Source: Lingula anatina (taxonomy: Eukaryota > Brachiopoda > Lingulata > Lingulida > Lingulidae). Taken from it: a stretch of 25,740 bases of DNA. Of the stretch, positions 16,962 to 25,740 are shown one piece after another. Made by a program: the position numbers and the translations under genes. Numbering within the stretch: the first letter of the stretch is position 1; each line of letters starts with the position of its first letter. The stretch spans positions 1 to 25,740 of the forward strand of contig NW_019775862.1 in NCBI RefSeq assembly GCF_001039355.2, given 5' to 3'. The notes below the pieces were generated by a model that was not told the DNA's origin, did no database searches, and saw only the letters and a list, made by a program, of their open reading frames with translations.

Positions 16962-17176
16962 ACTTTCAAAAGGTCGACAGGAAGACTTGCACTTTGACAG
17001 TTTGAAGCAATGTAAACAAATTAACTTATTTCTTAACTTGAAGCCTCGTGTCTATGTTTATCACTCGGGCAACGCGCAAAGTAACTTACCGCCGTAAGTC
17101 TAAAGATTTGCTGCCTTCCCCAGTATTTGTCTGCATGCCGAGATCTTCCCAAACAGCTGGCAGTAATGTGAACCAT
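14133..17176 (-). CDS. MRPL20: Mitochondrial ribosomal protein L20 (bL20m), complete, 4 exons
   Basis: Nuclear-encoded large-subunit protein of the mitochondrial ribosome, homologous to bacterial bL20, which binds 23S rRNA and acts early in assembly. Exons: 17176-17090, 16025-15915, 15541-15464, 14231-14133. Every intron is phase 0 with GT-AG ends, giving 124 aa, near bacterial size and shorter than human MRPL20 (149 aa). The core reads HYFGRKRNCYTIAVRYAQK, then RRDKKKVMRQLWHIRLNAA, matching the family's GRKR..Y..A, KK..R and LW..R.NAA signatures. The N-terminus (MVHITASCLGRSRHADKYW) resembles human MVFLTA...RVTDRYF. The C-terminus is shorter and diverges (…GILTRGML, stop at 14133-14135). AATAAA on the minus strand at 14110-14115 is a likely polyadenylation signal just after the stop. 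Head-to-head with PGD. Confidence 0.95.
15335..15374. repeat. ATT microsatellite
   Basis: About 13 pure units in MRPL20 intron 3. Confidence 0.95.
15464..15541 (-). CDS. MRPL20: MRPL20 exon 3
   Basis: 26 codons, LWHIRLNAACIEHGIGAKDF through ALSR. Acceptor GTTTCAG, donor GTACAT, phase 0. Confidence 0.94.
15915..16025 (-). CDS. MRPL20: MRPL20 exon 2: rRNA-binding core
   Basis: 37 codons with HYFGRKRNCY and GRRDKKKVMRQ. Acceptor CTTCCAG, donor GTAATT, phase 0. The most conserved part of the protein. Confidence 0.97.
16202..16376. mobile_element. Inverted-repeat element, family III with 5-bp target duplication
   Basis: CTGGGGTAGCCCTA at the left and TAGCGCTACCCCAG at the right are inverted with one mismatch; AGTGG flanks both ends. 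Inside, TTAGCCAAAT recurs and ATTTGGCT is its inversion. No ORF. In MRPL20 intron 1. Confidence 0.75.
16926..16961. repeat. AAAT microsatellite
   Basis: About 9 units after a C-run/A-run block in MRPL20 intron 1. Confidence 0.95.
17090..17176 (-). CDS. MRPL20: MRPL20 exon 1
   Basis: 29 codons from ATG 17176, MVHITASC...IFRLTA, donor GTAAGT, phase 0. The start is fixed by similarity to the vertebrate N-terminus. Confidence 0.93.
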
Positions 17177-17270
17177 GATTATGGGCACCGAGGTGGACTC
17201 AGGGCCAAAGAATCTTTAAATAAATTTGTCTGTAATCAACTCGGGAGCAACCAAGGGCGCTGACATTATT

Positions 17271-17288
17271 TTATTGCATTGTGGGAAA
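17271..17288 (-). promoter_or_regulatory. ZNF143/Staf-like site
   Basis: The minus strand reads TTTCCCACAATGCAATAA, matching the recalled core CCCA..ATGCA of the Staf-binding site that is common in bidirectional and mitochondrial-gene promoters. Confidence 0.45.
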
Positions 17289-17430
17289 TCTGTTAATAAA
17301 TATCCAAGTTGCTTCTTCAGACCAAAACTATAAACTAAACATCAAGGATTATGAAAATATAGAACAGCAAATTTTTAAAGAAAAAAAATCTAAATTATTT
17401 AAATCAGACTCGTTTCACGTCACATTACCA

Positions 17431-17440
17431 GTCACGTGAC
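17431..17440. promoter_or_regulatory. Palindromic E-box GTCACGTGAC (USF/MITF/TFEB/Myc type)
   Basis: A perfect 10-bp palindrome, 25 bp before the PGD start codon. GTCACGTGAC is the canonical CLEAR/M-box form bound by bHLH-zip factors. Occupancy is inference. Confidence 0.6.
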
Positions 17441-17465
17441 TTAAAGTGTCTACTGCTCTAACAAC

Positions 17466-17479
17466 ATGGCCGAGGGAAA
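17466..17479 (+). CDS. PGD: PGD exon 1 (14 coding nt)
   Basis: ATGGCCGAGGGAAA then donor GTGAGT. Encodes MAEG and two bases of K5; joins exon 2 in phase 2 to give KADIALIG, as in other PGD proteins. Confidence 0.93.
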
Positions 17480-19464
17480 GTGAGTATTAAAACTTCCTTG
17501 TAAATTTTAACTGTTTTATGTCGTTTCTGATTGTTATATCTAGGTGACAACTGAGTAATGAAGTGATCAGACACGTTTTTATGTCCCTGAAACGTCCAGT
17601 TTGCTTATGCTGATGTCGTGGAGTTAGAATATTAAATCGCCAGCATTGCATTCCTCGTTCGTTTCCACCGGCGAGGTGAGTTAGGGGTCAAGTTGAAGAT
17701 TTGTCGAGCACAGTCCGTGTGTTTGCAGTGCGTGATATTGCTATTTGTTTGTTTTATGAGTGTTAACAATACCTTAGTTGCTGAGACTTTTCAGCTAGCG
17801 AGTTTTTTTAGCAAGAGATGGAACAATCCTGTCGTTTATAATTGCTGAATCACGATTCCTTTACTAGTGTACATGTATCCTGTAGCATATTACTGCAGTA
17901 CCAGAGCATAATTTAACTGAACTTTATTTATGGATTGTCATTAACATTTTACAGAGAGTTTATCATACCGTGCCATCAGCAAATATTCCATTAAGATATA
18001 GATAATTTATTAGTGAATCTTCCTATGGCTAGAATGCATGAATACTATAGGTATACATGTACTAGTAGCTGGTCATTTTTTTTTCAAAGTCTGTGGTGAG
18101 GCAGATTTTCAGCTAAGGGTAATCTGTGAATGGGCCACACAAGTAATTATAAATACACATGTCCACTAGCAAGTTTTATATCCAAGAACACCACCCAACT
18201 TGATTGAGCAAATTTTCTATCTTGTCGCACAATTGAGATGTTGTATTGGCAACAAAGAAGGCACTGGTGTGTGTAATTACTATATGGACATTATGCTTGA
18301 AATCATGCCTTAGAATTAGTATTTCACATTCAGATAACTTGATGAAATTTTTGATCTCCTTTCAGTTAGAGAGGCTGAGAGGAATCTTGTATCCTAGTTG
18401 TGATTTGATGCTTTTATTTGTGCCACTTTGTGTCAGGAGTGTAACACAATACTTTTGTACATATTCCAAATCCGTGGTATCACATCTGTGTGGTTTTATT
18501 GGCAAACACAATATGTGTGTTACTTCTGTGTAAGTAGTAAGTCACGACTGCACTCAGTGGTAAAATGAAAAGTGGACAGGGAATTCACAAAGAGCCAGGG
18601 CCCTGTTTCAGCCTTTACTACAGGAGTAAACTCAGGCCTGTAGTGAGGGGGGGGGGGGTTCATTGGGTTGGAAATAACCCCCCTTATTGCTAAGAAAATG
18701 CCCCCTCTGGGTATGATTTTATTAAAGTACTAGTACCTGAAGGTTTCATGGTAAAAGGTCAACTTTTTCAGAAAAAGCCCCCCCTCCCCCCCCCCCTTTG
18801 AAATTGGTGGCTAAGTGCCCGAAACTAGTAGACTTCATCACTGGTGGGGGTGGGGGGGTGGAGGTTACCTACTGTAGTGGCACCAGAGGTTATGTTTTGA
18901 TCACTGTAGCCTGCCAGATCCTAGACATTGATGCAATATTCAGAATTCCTTTTAGGTTTACAATTTACAGTAGCTTTGTATTTAAGTAAGCTGAGATTTG
19001 ATAGCACCCCCACATACATAAAGTGATCCGAGACACATTATACTGTATACATGTACTATTACTCTCTCACCCCAACTAGTATGCAGAAATACTAGGCTCT
19101 CTAGAAATAAGTGTCACAAACTGATATTTTTTTTTCACAAGATATTCACAGATATTTCTCTGGCTAACCTGTGCACATTTCTGTCCAATGAAAAGATTTG
19201 CTCAGAGCAAATAAAATTTTTCCTGGCTGCCAGCTGGTAAATTTATAAACAAACACTAATCCAACCCCTTTGATGAATGGTCTCCATCATTTTTTCAGGA
19301 GTTCTATACTAGTATTTTATTTATTTATTTATTTATTCATTAGACAATTACAACTTTACACAGAAGTATCAACTTAAGGAAATCATGCCTCATTTTGTAT
19401 CAAATTAAGAATTGTTTTCCTGATTCTTGTCATGCATGATGTGATATTCAGAACGGGCTTCTAA

Positions 19465-19498
<34 letters not shown>

Positions 19499-22400
19499 TC
19501 AGAGCAGATATAGCCTTGATTGGGCTGGCCGTCATGGGCCAGAACCTTATCCTTAACATGAATGACCATGGATTTGTAGTAAGTTATATTGTTAAATTAT
19601 TGTCTTTTTGTTAGGATAAGGTTATAGATTGTGAAATCATAAATGCAGTTATCCTATTTTTCAAAGTGCCAGCCGTGGGATAATAAGTAGTACCAAAACT
19701 TATTTTGATATTCATTTAAACTCCTCGCTAGGTGTGTGCATTCAACAGAACAGTGGAGAAAGTTGATACTTTTCTGGCCAATGAAGCTAAAGGTACTAAA
19801 GTGATAGGAGCGAAGAGTTTGGAAGAAATGGTGAAGACGTTGAAGAAACCGCGCCGCGTCATGATGCTGGTGAAAGCTGGGTCGGCAGTGGATGCCTTCA
19901 TTGAGAAGCTGGTCAGTACAGTTAGTGGGAGGTTAGGTTGTTACTAGTACACATACATCATACACAAAAAGAAAAAAAAAACCTTGAAATATCAACGTTT
20001 TCCTTTGAACACCAAGGCATACCCTTTCCAAAATTAAAATGAGTATCTCAAAACTTGATTTAAGTTCTTGATTTAAGTCAGAGGGGGAGCACCACTGTCC
20101 ATCTTCATTTAAATTTGTGATAAGTGTATTGCTGAGTTTTTTTTTTTTTTTATTTGATTTATTATTTTTTTAAGAGTTCTGCAATAGAGTACTAAATAGC
20201 ATATAATGAAGAGGAAATTGCTGATATTAAAGCAGATTATATAGATAAAGAGGAATGGTTGACTTTACTGCATGCTTTTAAAGTTTCCCTTACACACACG
20301 ATAGGTACCAGTATATCCAAAACTGTTGAGAAAATAATTAATTATATAAGTGTCAATATTTCAGGTACCGTTACTGGAGTCTGGAGACATCATCATAGAC
20401 GGAGGAAACTCAGAATACACTGACACAAATGTGAGTTTGACTTTTTGAAAAAATTAAATAAGATAAATTTAAAGTCATCAGGATACAGGATGTGTATCAT
20501 AACATTTCTTTTTTTTACATTAACTGTATTTCCTCAAGCATACTTTTCCTTCTGGCCCAATTTACAGTACATTTAAGCAAAGTGTATATAAGACACACCA
20601 TTGTCTATGTAGAGAGGGTAAAAATGTGTATTCATATGTGTATTTTCAAGAAATGTTTTTCTTTAATTTATTTATCTATTCATCATCATTATTTTTTTTT
20701 CTTTGCTCAGAGGAGGTGTCGCAGCCTCAAAGAGAAGGGAATCTTATTCGTGGGCAGTGGTGTCAGCGGTGGGGAAGATGGCGCCAGATATGGTCCTTCC
20801 CTAATGCCAGGGGGCGCGCCAGAGGCTTGGTAAGATGTGAAACCATATTGGGTTTTTAGCTAAGTATCAAGACAAAGTCAACAAGAGTGAAGTTATTTTT
20901 TTTCTTTAACAATATTCTTGTATTCATTTAATTATTTGTTAATTGGGTTTTTGTTTCTTTGGCAAGAGGGGGTCAGCTAATCTTTTACAGTGTAGTTATT
21001 TCCTGCTTGTGGAAGGTGAACAGTTGCATGATTTCCAAAAACTCTAGGTGAGCCCAATTCAGAAAACGAGCATACTATAAATGATATAAAATATTTCCAG
21101 TTATCATGAAGTTGTTTATATTATCCCAGTATTTATTTATCTTATTTTATTTTATTCCAGGCCTCACATCAAGCCTATCTTCCAGTCCATTGCAGCTAAA
21201 ACAAATGGAGAGCCTTGTTGTGATTGGGTAGAAGTTGTTTTTTTTTTCTGTTTTCTTTTTTTTCTTTGTAATTCTTTAAGATGTATGCTTTGTGTCTCAA
21301 AGTACATCTATATACATGACGAAACTGACAAATTCTTGAAAAAGTAGTATGAAAGAATAAGAGAGGTGTATTAAATCTTGAAAAAGTTGAATTTAAGAAT
21401 AAGAGAGGTGTTTAATTTCTTGAAAAAGTAAAATTAAAGAATAAGAGAGGTGTTTGAATTTTTGAAAAAGTAAATTTAAGAATAAGAGAGGCATTTAATT
21501 TCTTGAAAAAGTAAAATTAAAGAATGAGAGACTCCAAAGTGTTTGACACAATTTAATAAGTAATTGTTATACACATGTCTGTTCTAGGTAGGAGAGGAGG
21601 GCGCCGGTCACTTTGTAAAGATGGTCCACAACGGGATAGAATACGGGGACATGCAGTTAATTTGTGAGGCGTATCACCTGATGAAGGATGTCTTAGGGAT
21701 GAGTCACAATGAAATGGCTCAGGTGAGAGATACATAAGAGATACATGTAGCACCTTGTCTTCTGGAATCTTTTGAAAAATTAAAATTTTGGATAAATGTG
21801 GACTTAACTGTACATGTTGGTCTTATAAGAATATTTTTTCTTCATGTGATGAAGTGTCTGGTTTATTTTTTACTTCGGGATTTTGGGTGTGGTTAACTCT
21901 TTAAAAAAATCACTAAATTGTGATTGGTCTATTTTTTGGTCAGATTGCAACCTTTTATATTGATTTATTTTATGTATTGAAATTGATGATAACCTTTTTT
22001 TTTTTCTTTTTTTTCAGTCATTTGATGATTGGAACAAGGGTGAACTTGAGTCTTTCTTGATAGAAATCACCAGAGATATTATGAACTTCAGAGATGAGAG
22101 AGGGGAGGTCTTGGTAGAGAAGATACTGGATTCTGCAGGACAGGTAATAAACTGTTTTGAAACTGCACGACCTTACAAAGAAAAAAAAAAGAGGTGAAAA
22201 AAATGTAAGGTGGAAAGTTTTCTTTTCTAGTTGCAGTGATTATACGGTCTTTTCAGTGGAAATTGTGAATTTTACAGATACTTTATGTATTAAGTCAAAA
22301 TTTCTTAAAATTAGAACATTCTGTTGAGATGGTAGGAGGAAAATTAAAAGGCAGAATAACCTAAAGTGTTGTTCTGTGCAGTGAAAGCACCATCAATGCT

Positions 22401-25400
22401 ATATAGAAATGTTATTTTATGATTAAGAAATTTATGTATCTGCAAGTTTGATCATTTTTGCCAATCAAAAAGGTCAAGTAATTACCGAATGTTTGACATA
22501 TATTTTTGGTCTTCACTGGTCCACTAACTGTGGGTGTGTAATACACTGATTAAAAATTTAAATGTCCCATATGAATTATATAACATGTAATGGGTGACTC
22601 CCAATGAGCTGATGTTGTCTTATAAATTGTAGCACATTGAACAGCAAAATTCACTTAGTATCATTTAATTTATGTATGATCCATAATGCTGATAAAAAAA
22701 TTCAGGTACTTGGTATTGCATGGGGTATTTATGTATTTGAACAGTGTATTATAGCCATGTCTTTTAAGAGAAGTGCACATGCACAGATGAAGACGGGAGT
22801 ATAATTTTTTTTTGCTGTTTGTAAACTTTTGTGACTAAAATGAAACAGTTATAGAATATGATTCATTATTTTAATTGAACTGTTCCAGAAAGGCACAGGA
22901 AAGTGGACGGCTATTTCAGCTCTGGAGTACGGAATGCCGGTCACTCTGATAGGTCAGTAAAGTCAGAGGTTTTGAAATGGGCTACTTATACACTTATGAA
23001 TTGAGTAACCATCAGTGCTGGAATTTTGGCTTGTGACCTTAACAAGCAATTATGGTTCAACCTCAGCGGTTTTAAAAGTTTGCAACAAATTCAGATGGAG
23101 TTTTTAATCAATTTTTTAATGCTGTGTATCTATACACTTTTGACTTCCACCAATTTGTTGATTTCCAGGAGAGTCTGTGTTTGCGCGCTGTTTGTCATCC
23201 CTGAAGGAGGAGAGGGTGGCAGCCAGTAAAGTACTGAAGGGACCAGCCTCCACCAAATATACTGGAGACAAGAGAGAGTTTGTGAATCACATCAGAAAAG
23301 TGAGTTCATGAAAGGATCAGGGTTCAAATACTAAGATAACTTCAAAATACTAATTCTTTTACTGTATCTTACATTGGAGATCACAACATTTTGACCATAT
23401 CATGACATCCTCCTCAGGTGAGATGGTTTTGAGTTGTCAACAGTGTCATATGGTTTGGTCTTCAAAAACTTTTTTTTTTTTTTTTTTTTGGTAAAAATTT
23501 GAACCCATCAAAATTTGTAAGAATGATTTAGAAATAGGAATGAAATAAAAGAACAAAAAACATTTTCAAACAGATAAAAGTGAAGAAAAAAGTTTTTTTA
23601 CTTGTGTGAGTTTAATGAAAAATTTGTTGAACATTAAACATGAATTTTAAATCAAAATTATAACATGTTTCCTTGTATTCCAGGCCTTGTATGCTTCCAA
23701 AATCATCTCCTACGCTCAGGGGTTTATGCTGATGAGGGAGGCAGCCAAAAACTTTGGATGGAAGTTGAACTTTGGGGGAATAGCTCTGATGTGGAGAGGG
23801 GGGTGTATTATTAGAAGGTATGTGGACAGGGTAATTGTGTCTGGTGTGATAGTTTTAGAATGTGTTAGATGTGATTATGTTATAATTTGTGTCAGGTCTG
23901 ATAGTTTTAGAATGTGTTTAGGTGTGGTAGAGTTATGAATTGTGGTTGGTAGATTTTTGGGTTGAGTTAGATATAGTTTTGATTTTCAGTTGAAATTCAA
24001 TAAACTTGGTACCACGGTAGCTTAATGCTGATGATCTTCACCCTTAGGGTTAAAATCTAATTGTATACTGATAGAACTGATAACAGAATAAAGCTATAAT
24101 AGCTAGAACAGAGAACTATACCAGGCCCGTAGCCAGGGGGGGGGGTTCGGGGGGTTCGAAACAACTGCCCCCTTTGCTGGGAAAAGGTCCACTCTGGGTA
24201 AAATTTGATCTAGGTACATGATGTTTTTATGGAAAAAGGTCCAGTTTTTCAGAAAACGAACCCCCCTTTTGAAATTGCTGGCTACAGGCCTGTATACTGT
24301 ATCAATCCTAATTATTATTATATTCACAATTGTATAAAATTATTATTACCGTTATTATTATTATTCTATAACTGCAGTGTATTTCTGAGCAACATAAAAG
24401 AAGCTTTTGACAAGAATCCAGATCTGGTGAATCTTCTGCTGGATGATTTCTTCAAGACTGCCATCCACAACTGCCAGGTGGGTGTTGCACTAATGTTTAT
24501 CTGTGTCACAATAAGGCCGTAGCCTGAGCAAAATGCCAGGGGGGGCAGTAGCGGACACGAGGGGTAGAAGCCCCCGAGGGGGGAGGGGGTGGGAGGGGGT
24601 GTCCCCCTGCCACGGTGTGGAAAAATTTTAAAAACTGTATGTATAATACTGCATTCTGGTGCATTTTAACTGTTTTATTGCTCAATCAGAAGTCAGAAAT
24701 TGTGGGTTCATTTTGCCATAAGTATAGCTCCCCTAAGGATAGCTCCCTAAGGGAGGGTGAGCTTTTTGGCATGAACTGAGTTGGCTAAAAACAGTACACC
24801 TTTGTTAACAGATTGTTGAATGATTGTCTAGTGGCCATGAGTGCATTTTCTCACAGAATTGATACCAACTTTGCAATTATTTTTTATTAATTATTATTTC
24901 ATTAATTATTATTTACCTTTGCGATTATTATTTATTTTTTTCTGCACCTCAAATCCCAGGGGGGGCAGCTGCCCCCCCTGGGATTTGAGGTGCAGAAGGC
25001 CCTGCACAAGAGTCACTTAATTTATAATTCATATGGAAAATATTGTTCATTTTACTTACAATTGAAAAACCACATAAATGCTTTCTGAGATCCATGTTTA
25101 TCATTTATCTCAAATAAGTCTGCACAAATTGGAACTTAAATATTAAATCTGAATTTTGTTTGGTTAATGTCTCTATATGTTTGCTGGCTTTTCTGACTAT
25201 TTCTTTTCTATGTCTTTCTACCTTGTACATGTGTTTTCTGTTTACAAGTTGTCATGGGTTAAGTATTACCTACAACCATCACCTTTGTGAATATCTGAGT
25301 TGAAATATATAACTATGTCATTGAATCCATAATTTTATATACATATGTACAAGTTTCAGATCTGTAAAAAGTACAGGTATTTTTGTTGAAGATCTATATG

Positions 25401-25576
25401 TTCACCACCCTTGCTGTCTAGATCTGTATCAATCCTGTAATGTTCTGTTTCAGGACTCGTGGCGTAAGGTGGTGTCCACAGCAGTGACCCTGGGGATTCC
25501 CACCCCGTGTTTCAGCACAGCCCTGGCTTTCTATGACGGCTACAGATCTGCCACAGTACCAGCTAATCTCATACAG
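17466..25576 (+). CDS. PGD: 6-phosphogluconate dehydrogenase, decarboxylating (13 exons, C-terminal end outside window)
   Basis: Cytosolic enzyme of the oxidative pentose phosphate pathway: 6-phosphogluconate + NADP+ to ribulose 5-phosphate + CO2 + NADPH. Exons: 17466-17479, 19503-19578, 19732-19911, 20365-20430, 20711-20829, 21161-21227, 21588-21722, 22018-22143, 22889-22952, 23169-23299, 23684-23817, 24378-24477, 25454-25576. All GT-AG, one frame, 445 codons; human PGD has 483, so about 38 residues (the NADP-capping tail) lie to the right. NADP Rossmann motif GLAVMGQN at 12-19, NRT at 35-37, substrate motif [21 protein letters not shown] near 127-147, catalytic K185 and E192 in [15 protein letters not shown]. 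No catalytic residue is missing. Start fixed by ATG in ACAACATGG directly after the shared promoter. Confidence 0.98.
18633..18820. mobile_element. Inverted-repeat element, family II copy 2 (degenerate)
   Basis: Begins CAGGCCTGTAGTGAGG, shares internal blocks TCTGGGTA, TTTTTCAGAAAA and TTTGAAATTG.TGGCTA with the copy at 24122 in the same order and orientation; the right end has decayed. In PGD intron 1. Confidence 0.65.
19467..19498. repeat. ATT microsatellite forming the acceptor tract of PGD intron 1
   Basis: About 10 ATT units end directly at the TTTCAG acceptor of exon 2, so the repeat itself serves as the pyrimidine tract. Confidence 0.9.
19503..19578 (+). CDS. PGD: PGD exon 2: NADP-binding motif
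   Basis: [15 protein letters not shown] and NMNDHGFV, almost identical to vertebrate PGD. Acceptor ATTTCAG, donor GTAAGT. Confidence 0.97.
19732..19911 (+). CDS. PGD: PGD exon 3
   Basis: 60 codons from [12 protein letters not shown] to DAFIEKL, including the NRT that contacts the NADP 2'-phosphate. Acceptor CGCTAG, donor GTCAGT. Confidence 0.96.
20365..20430 (+). CDS. PGD: PGD exon 4
   Basis: 22 codons, [20 protein letters not shown] then TN. Donor GTGAGT, phase 0. Confidence 0.97.
20711..20829 (+). CDS. PGD: PGD exon 5: substrate loop
   Basis: [20 protein letters not shown] and SLMPGG, the family signature; S131, G132 and G133 bind substrate phosphogluconate. Donor GTAAGA splits W152. Confidence 0.98.
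21161..21227 (+). CDS. PGD: PGD exon 6
   Basis: [20 protein letters not shown] then DW. One residue shorter than human in the AAK-GEP loop. Confidence 0.96.
21334..21533 (+). repeat. Minisatellite, about 5 copies of a 40-45 bp unit
   Basis: CTTGAAAAAGTA...AAGAATAAGAGAGG recurs five times with small length changes between PGD exons 6 and 7, ending about 55 bp before the exon 7 acceptor. Confidence 0.9.
21588..21722 (+). CDS. PGD: PGD exon 7: catalytic residues
   Basis: [20 protein letters not shown] contains catalytic K185 and E192 and substrate-binding H188 and N189. 45 codons, donor GTGAGA. Confidence 0.98.
22018..22143 (+). CDS. PGD: PGD exon 8
   Basis: 42 codons, [20 protein letters not shown] to KILDSAGQ; all-helical domain. 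Donor GTAATA. Confidence 0.96.
22144..22888 (+). other. PGD: PGD intron 8
   Basis: AT-rich, no repeat or ORF of note. The other PGD introns over 300 bp not listed separately (19912-20364, 20830-21160, 23300-23683) are likewise featureless apart from T-runs (for example 23470-23489). Confidence 0.85.
22889..22952 (+). CDS. PGD: PGD exon 9
   Basis: [20 protein letters not shown] then I; invariant KGTGKWT. Phase 1 end. Confidence 0.97.
23169..23299 (+). CDS. PGD: PGD exon 10
   Basis: [20 protein letters not shown] to FVNHIRK, including substrate-binding R289. Acceptor TTTCCAG, donor GTGAGT. Confidence 0.96.
23684..23817 (+). CDS. PGD: PGD exon 11
   Basis: [20 protein letters not shown] to [14 protein letters not shown]; near-invariant helices. 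Donor GTATGT, phase 2. Confidence 0.98.
23838..23938 (+). repeat. TG-rich imperfect duplication
   Basis: CTGGTGTGATAGTTTTAGAA-TGTGTTAG and CAGGTCTGATAGTTTTAGAA-TGTGTTTAG are about 50 bp apart, just inside PGD intron 11. Confidence 0.55.
24122..24292. mobile_element. Inverted-repeat element, family II copy 1 with 5-bp target duplication
   Basis: CAGGCCCGTAGCCAG at the left, CTGGCTACAGGCCTG inverted at the right, flanked on both sides by TATAC. G-rich left and C-rich right arms, no ORF. In PGD intron 11. Confidence 0.8.
24378..24477 (+). CDS. PGD: PGD exon 12
   Basis: [20 protein letters not shown] then [13 protein letters not shown]. Acceptor CTGCAG, donor GTGGGT. Confidence 0.97.
24514..24625. 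repeat. G-rich dispersed-repeat fragment
   Basis: GGCCGTAGCC start followed by GCCAGGGGGGGCAGTAGCGG and several G5-G7 runs. Shares CCAGGGGGGGCAG with the palindrome at 24940 and the GTAGCC word with family II ends. Probably a fragment of a mobile repeat in PGD intron 12. Confidence 0.4.
24940..24997. repeat. Perfect 58-bp palindrome without spacer
   Basis: TTCTGCACCTCAAATCCCAG, seven G, CAGCTG centre, seven C, then the exact reverse complement of the first block. No mismatch over 29 bp per arm. In PGD intron 12. Confidence 0.95.
25454..25576 (+). CDS. PGD: PGD exon 13 (last in window)
   Basis: [20 protein letters not shown] to VPANLIQ. Donor GTAGGG; the next exon should begin AQRDYFGAH-like and lies right of the window. 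Confidence 0.96.
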
Positions 25577-25740
25577 GTAGGGGTGCTATCCCAGTCGGAT
25601 CTGATCTTGTGGAAGGGGGGGGGGGGGTTCCCTGTTTTGCCAGGCTGAAGCACCTTGCAAGTTTATTAATTTTGTGTCAGAGGTCATGCACAGTCAATTG
25701 TGTGTCACTATTTTGCTGCATTAAGTATTTTAAGAAAAAC

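Larger units (their letters stand above)
14232..17089 (-). other. MRPL20: MRPL20 introns 1-3
   Basis: Introns 16026-17089, 15542-15914 and 14232-15463. Contents: family III element, AAAT and ATT microsatellites, a C9A9-type tract at 16890-16915. The rest is AT-rich with no recognisable feature. Confidence 0.85.
17177..17465. promoter_or_regulatory. Bidirectional promoter between MRPL20 and PGD
   Basis: The two start codons diverge with 289 bp between them. Two recognisable motifs occur: a palindromic E-box GTCACGTGAC (17431-17440) and, on the minus strand, TTCCCACAATGCAAT within 17271-17288, close to the ZNF143/Staf consensus. No clear TATA box. Both proteins are housekeeping products, typical of head-to-head promoters. 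Transcription start sites are not determined here. Confidence 0.75.
17480..19502 (+). other. PGD: PGD intron 1 (2.0 kb)
   Basis: Long first intron after a 14-nt coding exon; holds the family II copy 2 element, an ATTT run (19316-19337) and the ATT run at the acceptor. The first 250 bp are less AT-rich and might hold promoter-proximal elements; no specific motif claimed. Confidence 0.85.
24478..25453 (+). other. PGD: PGD intron 12
   Basis: Holds the G-rich fragment, an AT-rich TTATTAATTATT block (24875-24940) and the perfect palindrome. From 25000 to 25450 nothing recognisable. Confidence 0.85.

Noticed and set aside
18246-18533. 95-codon ORF in PGD intron 1
   Set aside because: No domain, no transcript-like signals, inside a well-supported intron.
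20492-20859. Long ORFs that include PGD exon 5
   Set aside because: Only 20711-20829 is coding; the upstream part is read-through of intron 4 before the TTTGCTCAG acceptor, and one of the frames is wrong.
23300-23325. GGTTCAAAT-like B-box suggesting a tRNA or SINE
   Set aside because: No matching A-box, acceptor stem or anticodon arm could be built around it.
24717-24770. CTCCCTAAGGGAG and the TATAGCTCCC direct repeat as a regulatory hairpin
   Set aside because: Very short, in an AT-rich intron beside other repeats; no context supports function.

Overview
The window is nuclear DNA from an animal. Genes are split by many GT-AG introns, the non-coding sequence is AT-rich and full of microsatellites and small inverted-repeat elements, and the readable products are metazoan. 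Composition and repeat style (runs such as TACATGTA, short inverted-repeat elements with G-tracts) suggest a marine invertebrate, probably a lophotrochozoan such as a bivalve or other mollusc. That placement is inference; no species marker was found.

Three protein-coding genes were assembled exon by exon from splice sites, reading-frame continuity and protein similarity. (1) Minus strand, 11684 down to the left edge: the 5' 16 exons (724 codons, 3' end outside the window) of a secreted astacin-family zinc metalloprotease. Order: signal peptide, propeptide with an FEGD aspartate switch, astacin domain ([12 protein letters not shown], Met-turn SVMHY), EGF, EGF, EGF, sushi, EGF, HYR, HYR, sushi. 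(2) Minus strand, 17176-14133: a complete four-exon gene for mitochondrial ribosomal protein bL20m (MRPL20, 124 aa). (3) Plus strand, 17466 to the right edge: 6-phosphogluconate dehydrogenase (PGD), 13 exons and 445 codons, with only the C-terminal end missing.

Layout: 1-11684 is the astacin gene and its introns; 11685-14132 is an intergenic stretch with a TAATA satellite, a G/C-tract block and a tandem pair of CTCF-like sites; 14133-17176 is MRPL20; 17177-17465 is a compact head-to-head promoter shared by MRPL20 and PGD; 17466-25740 is PGD. MRPL20 (mitochondrial translation) and PGD (cytosolic oxidative pentose phosphate pathway) do not share a pathway but very likely share a promoter. The astacin gene has no functional link to them.

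Introns and intergenic DNA carry at least four families of short non-autonomous inverted-repeat elements (two with visible 5-bp target duplications), a perfect 58-bp palindrome, minisatellites and many microsatellites. I found no transposase, reverse transcriptase, tRNA, rRNA or CRISPR array. The least ordinary items are the astacin protein that ends in an SVEP1-like sushi/HYR block built from length-matched phase-1 exons, the tandem CTCF-like sites, the bidirectional promoter and the perfect palindrome.
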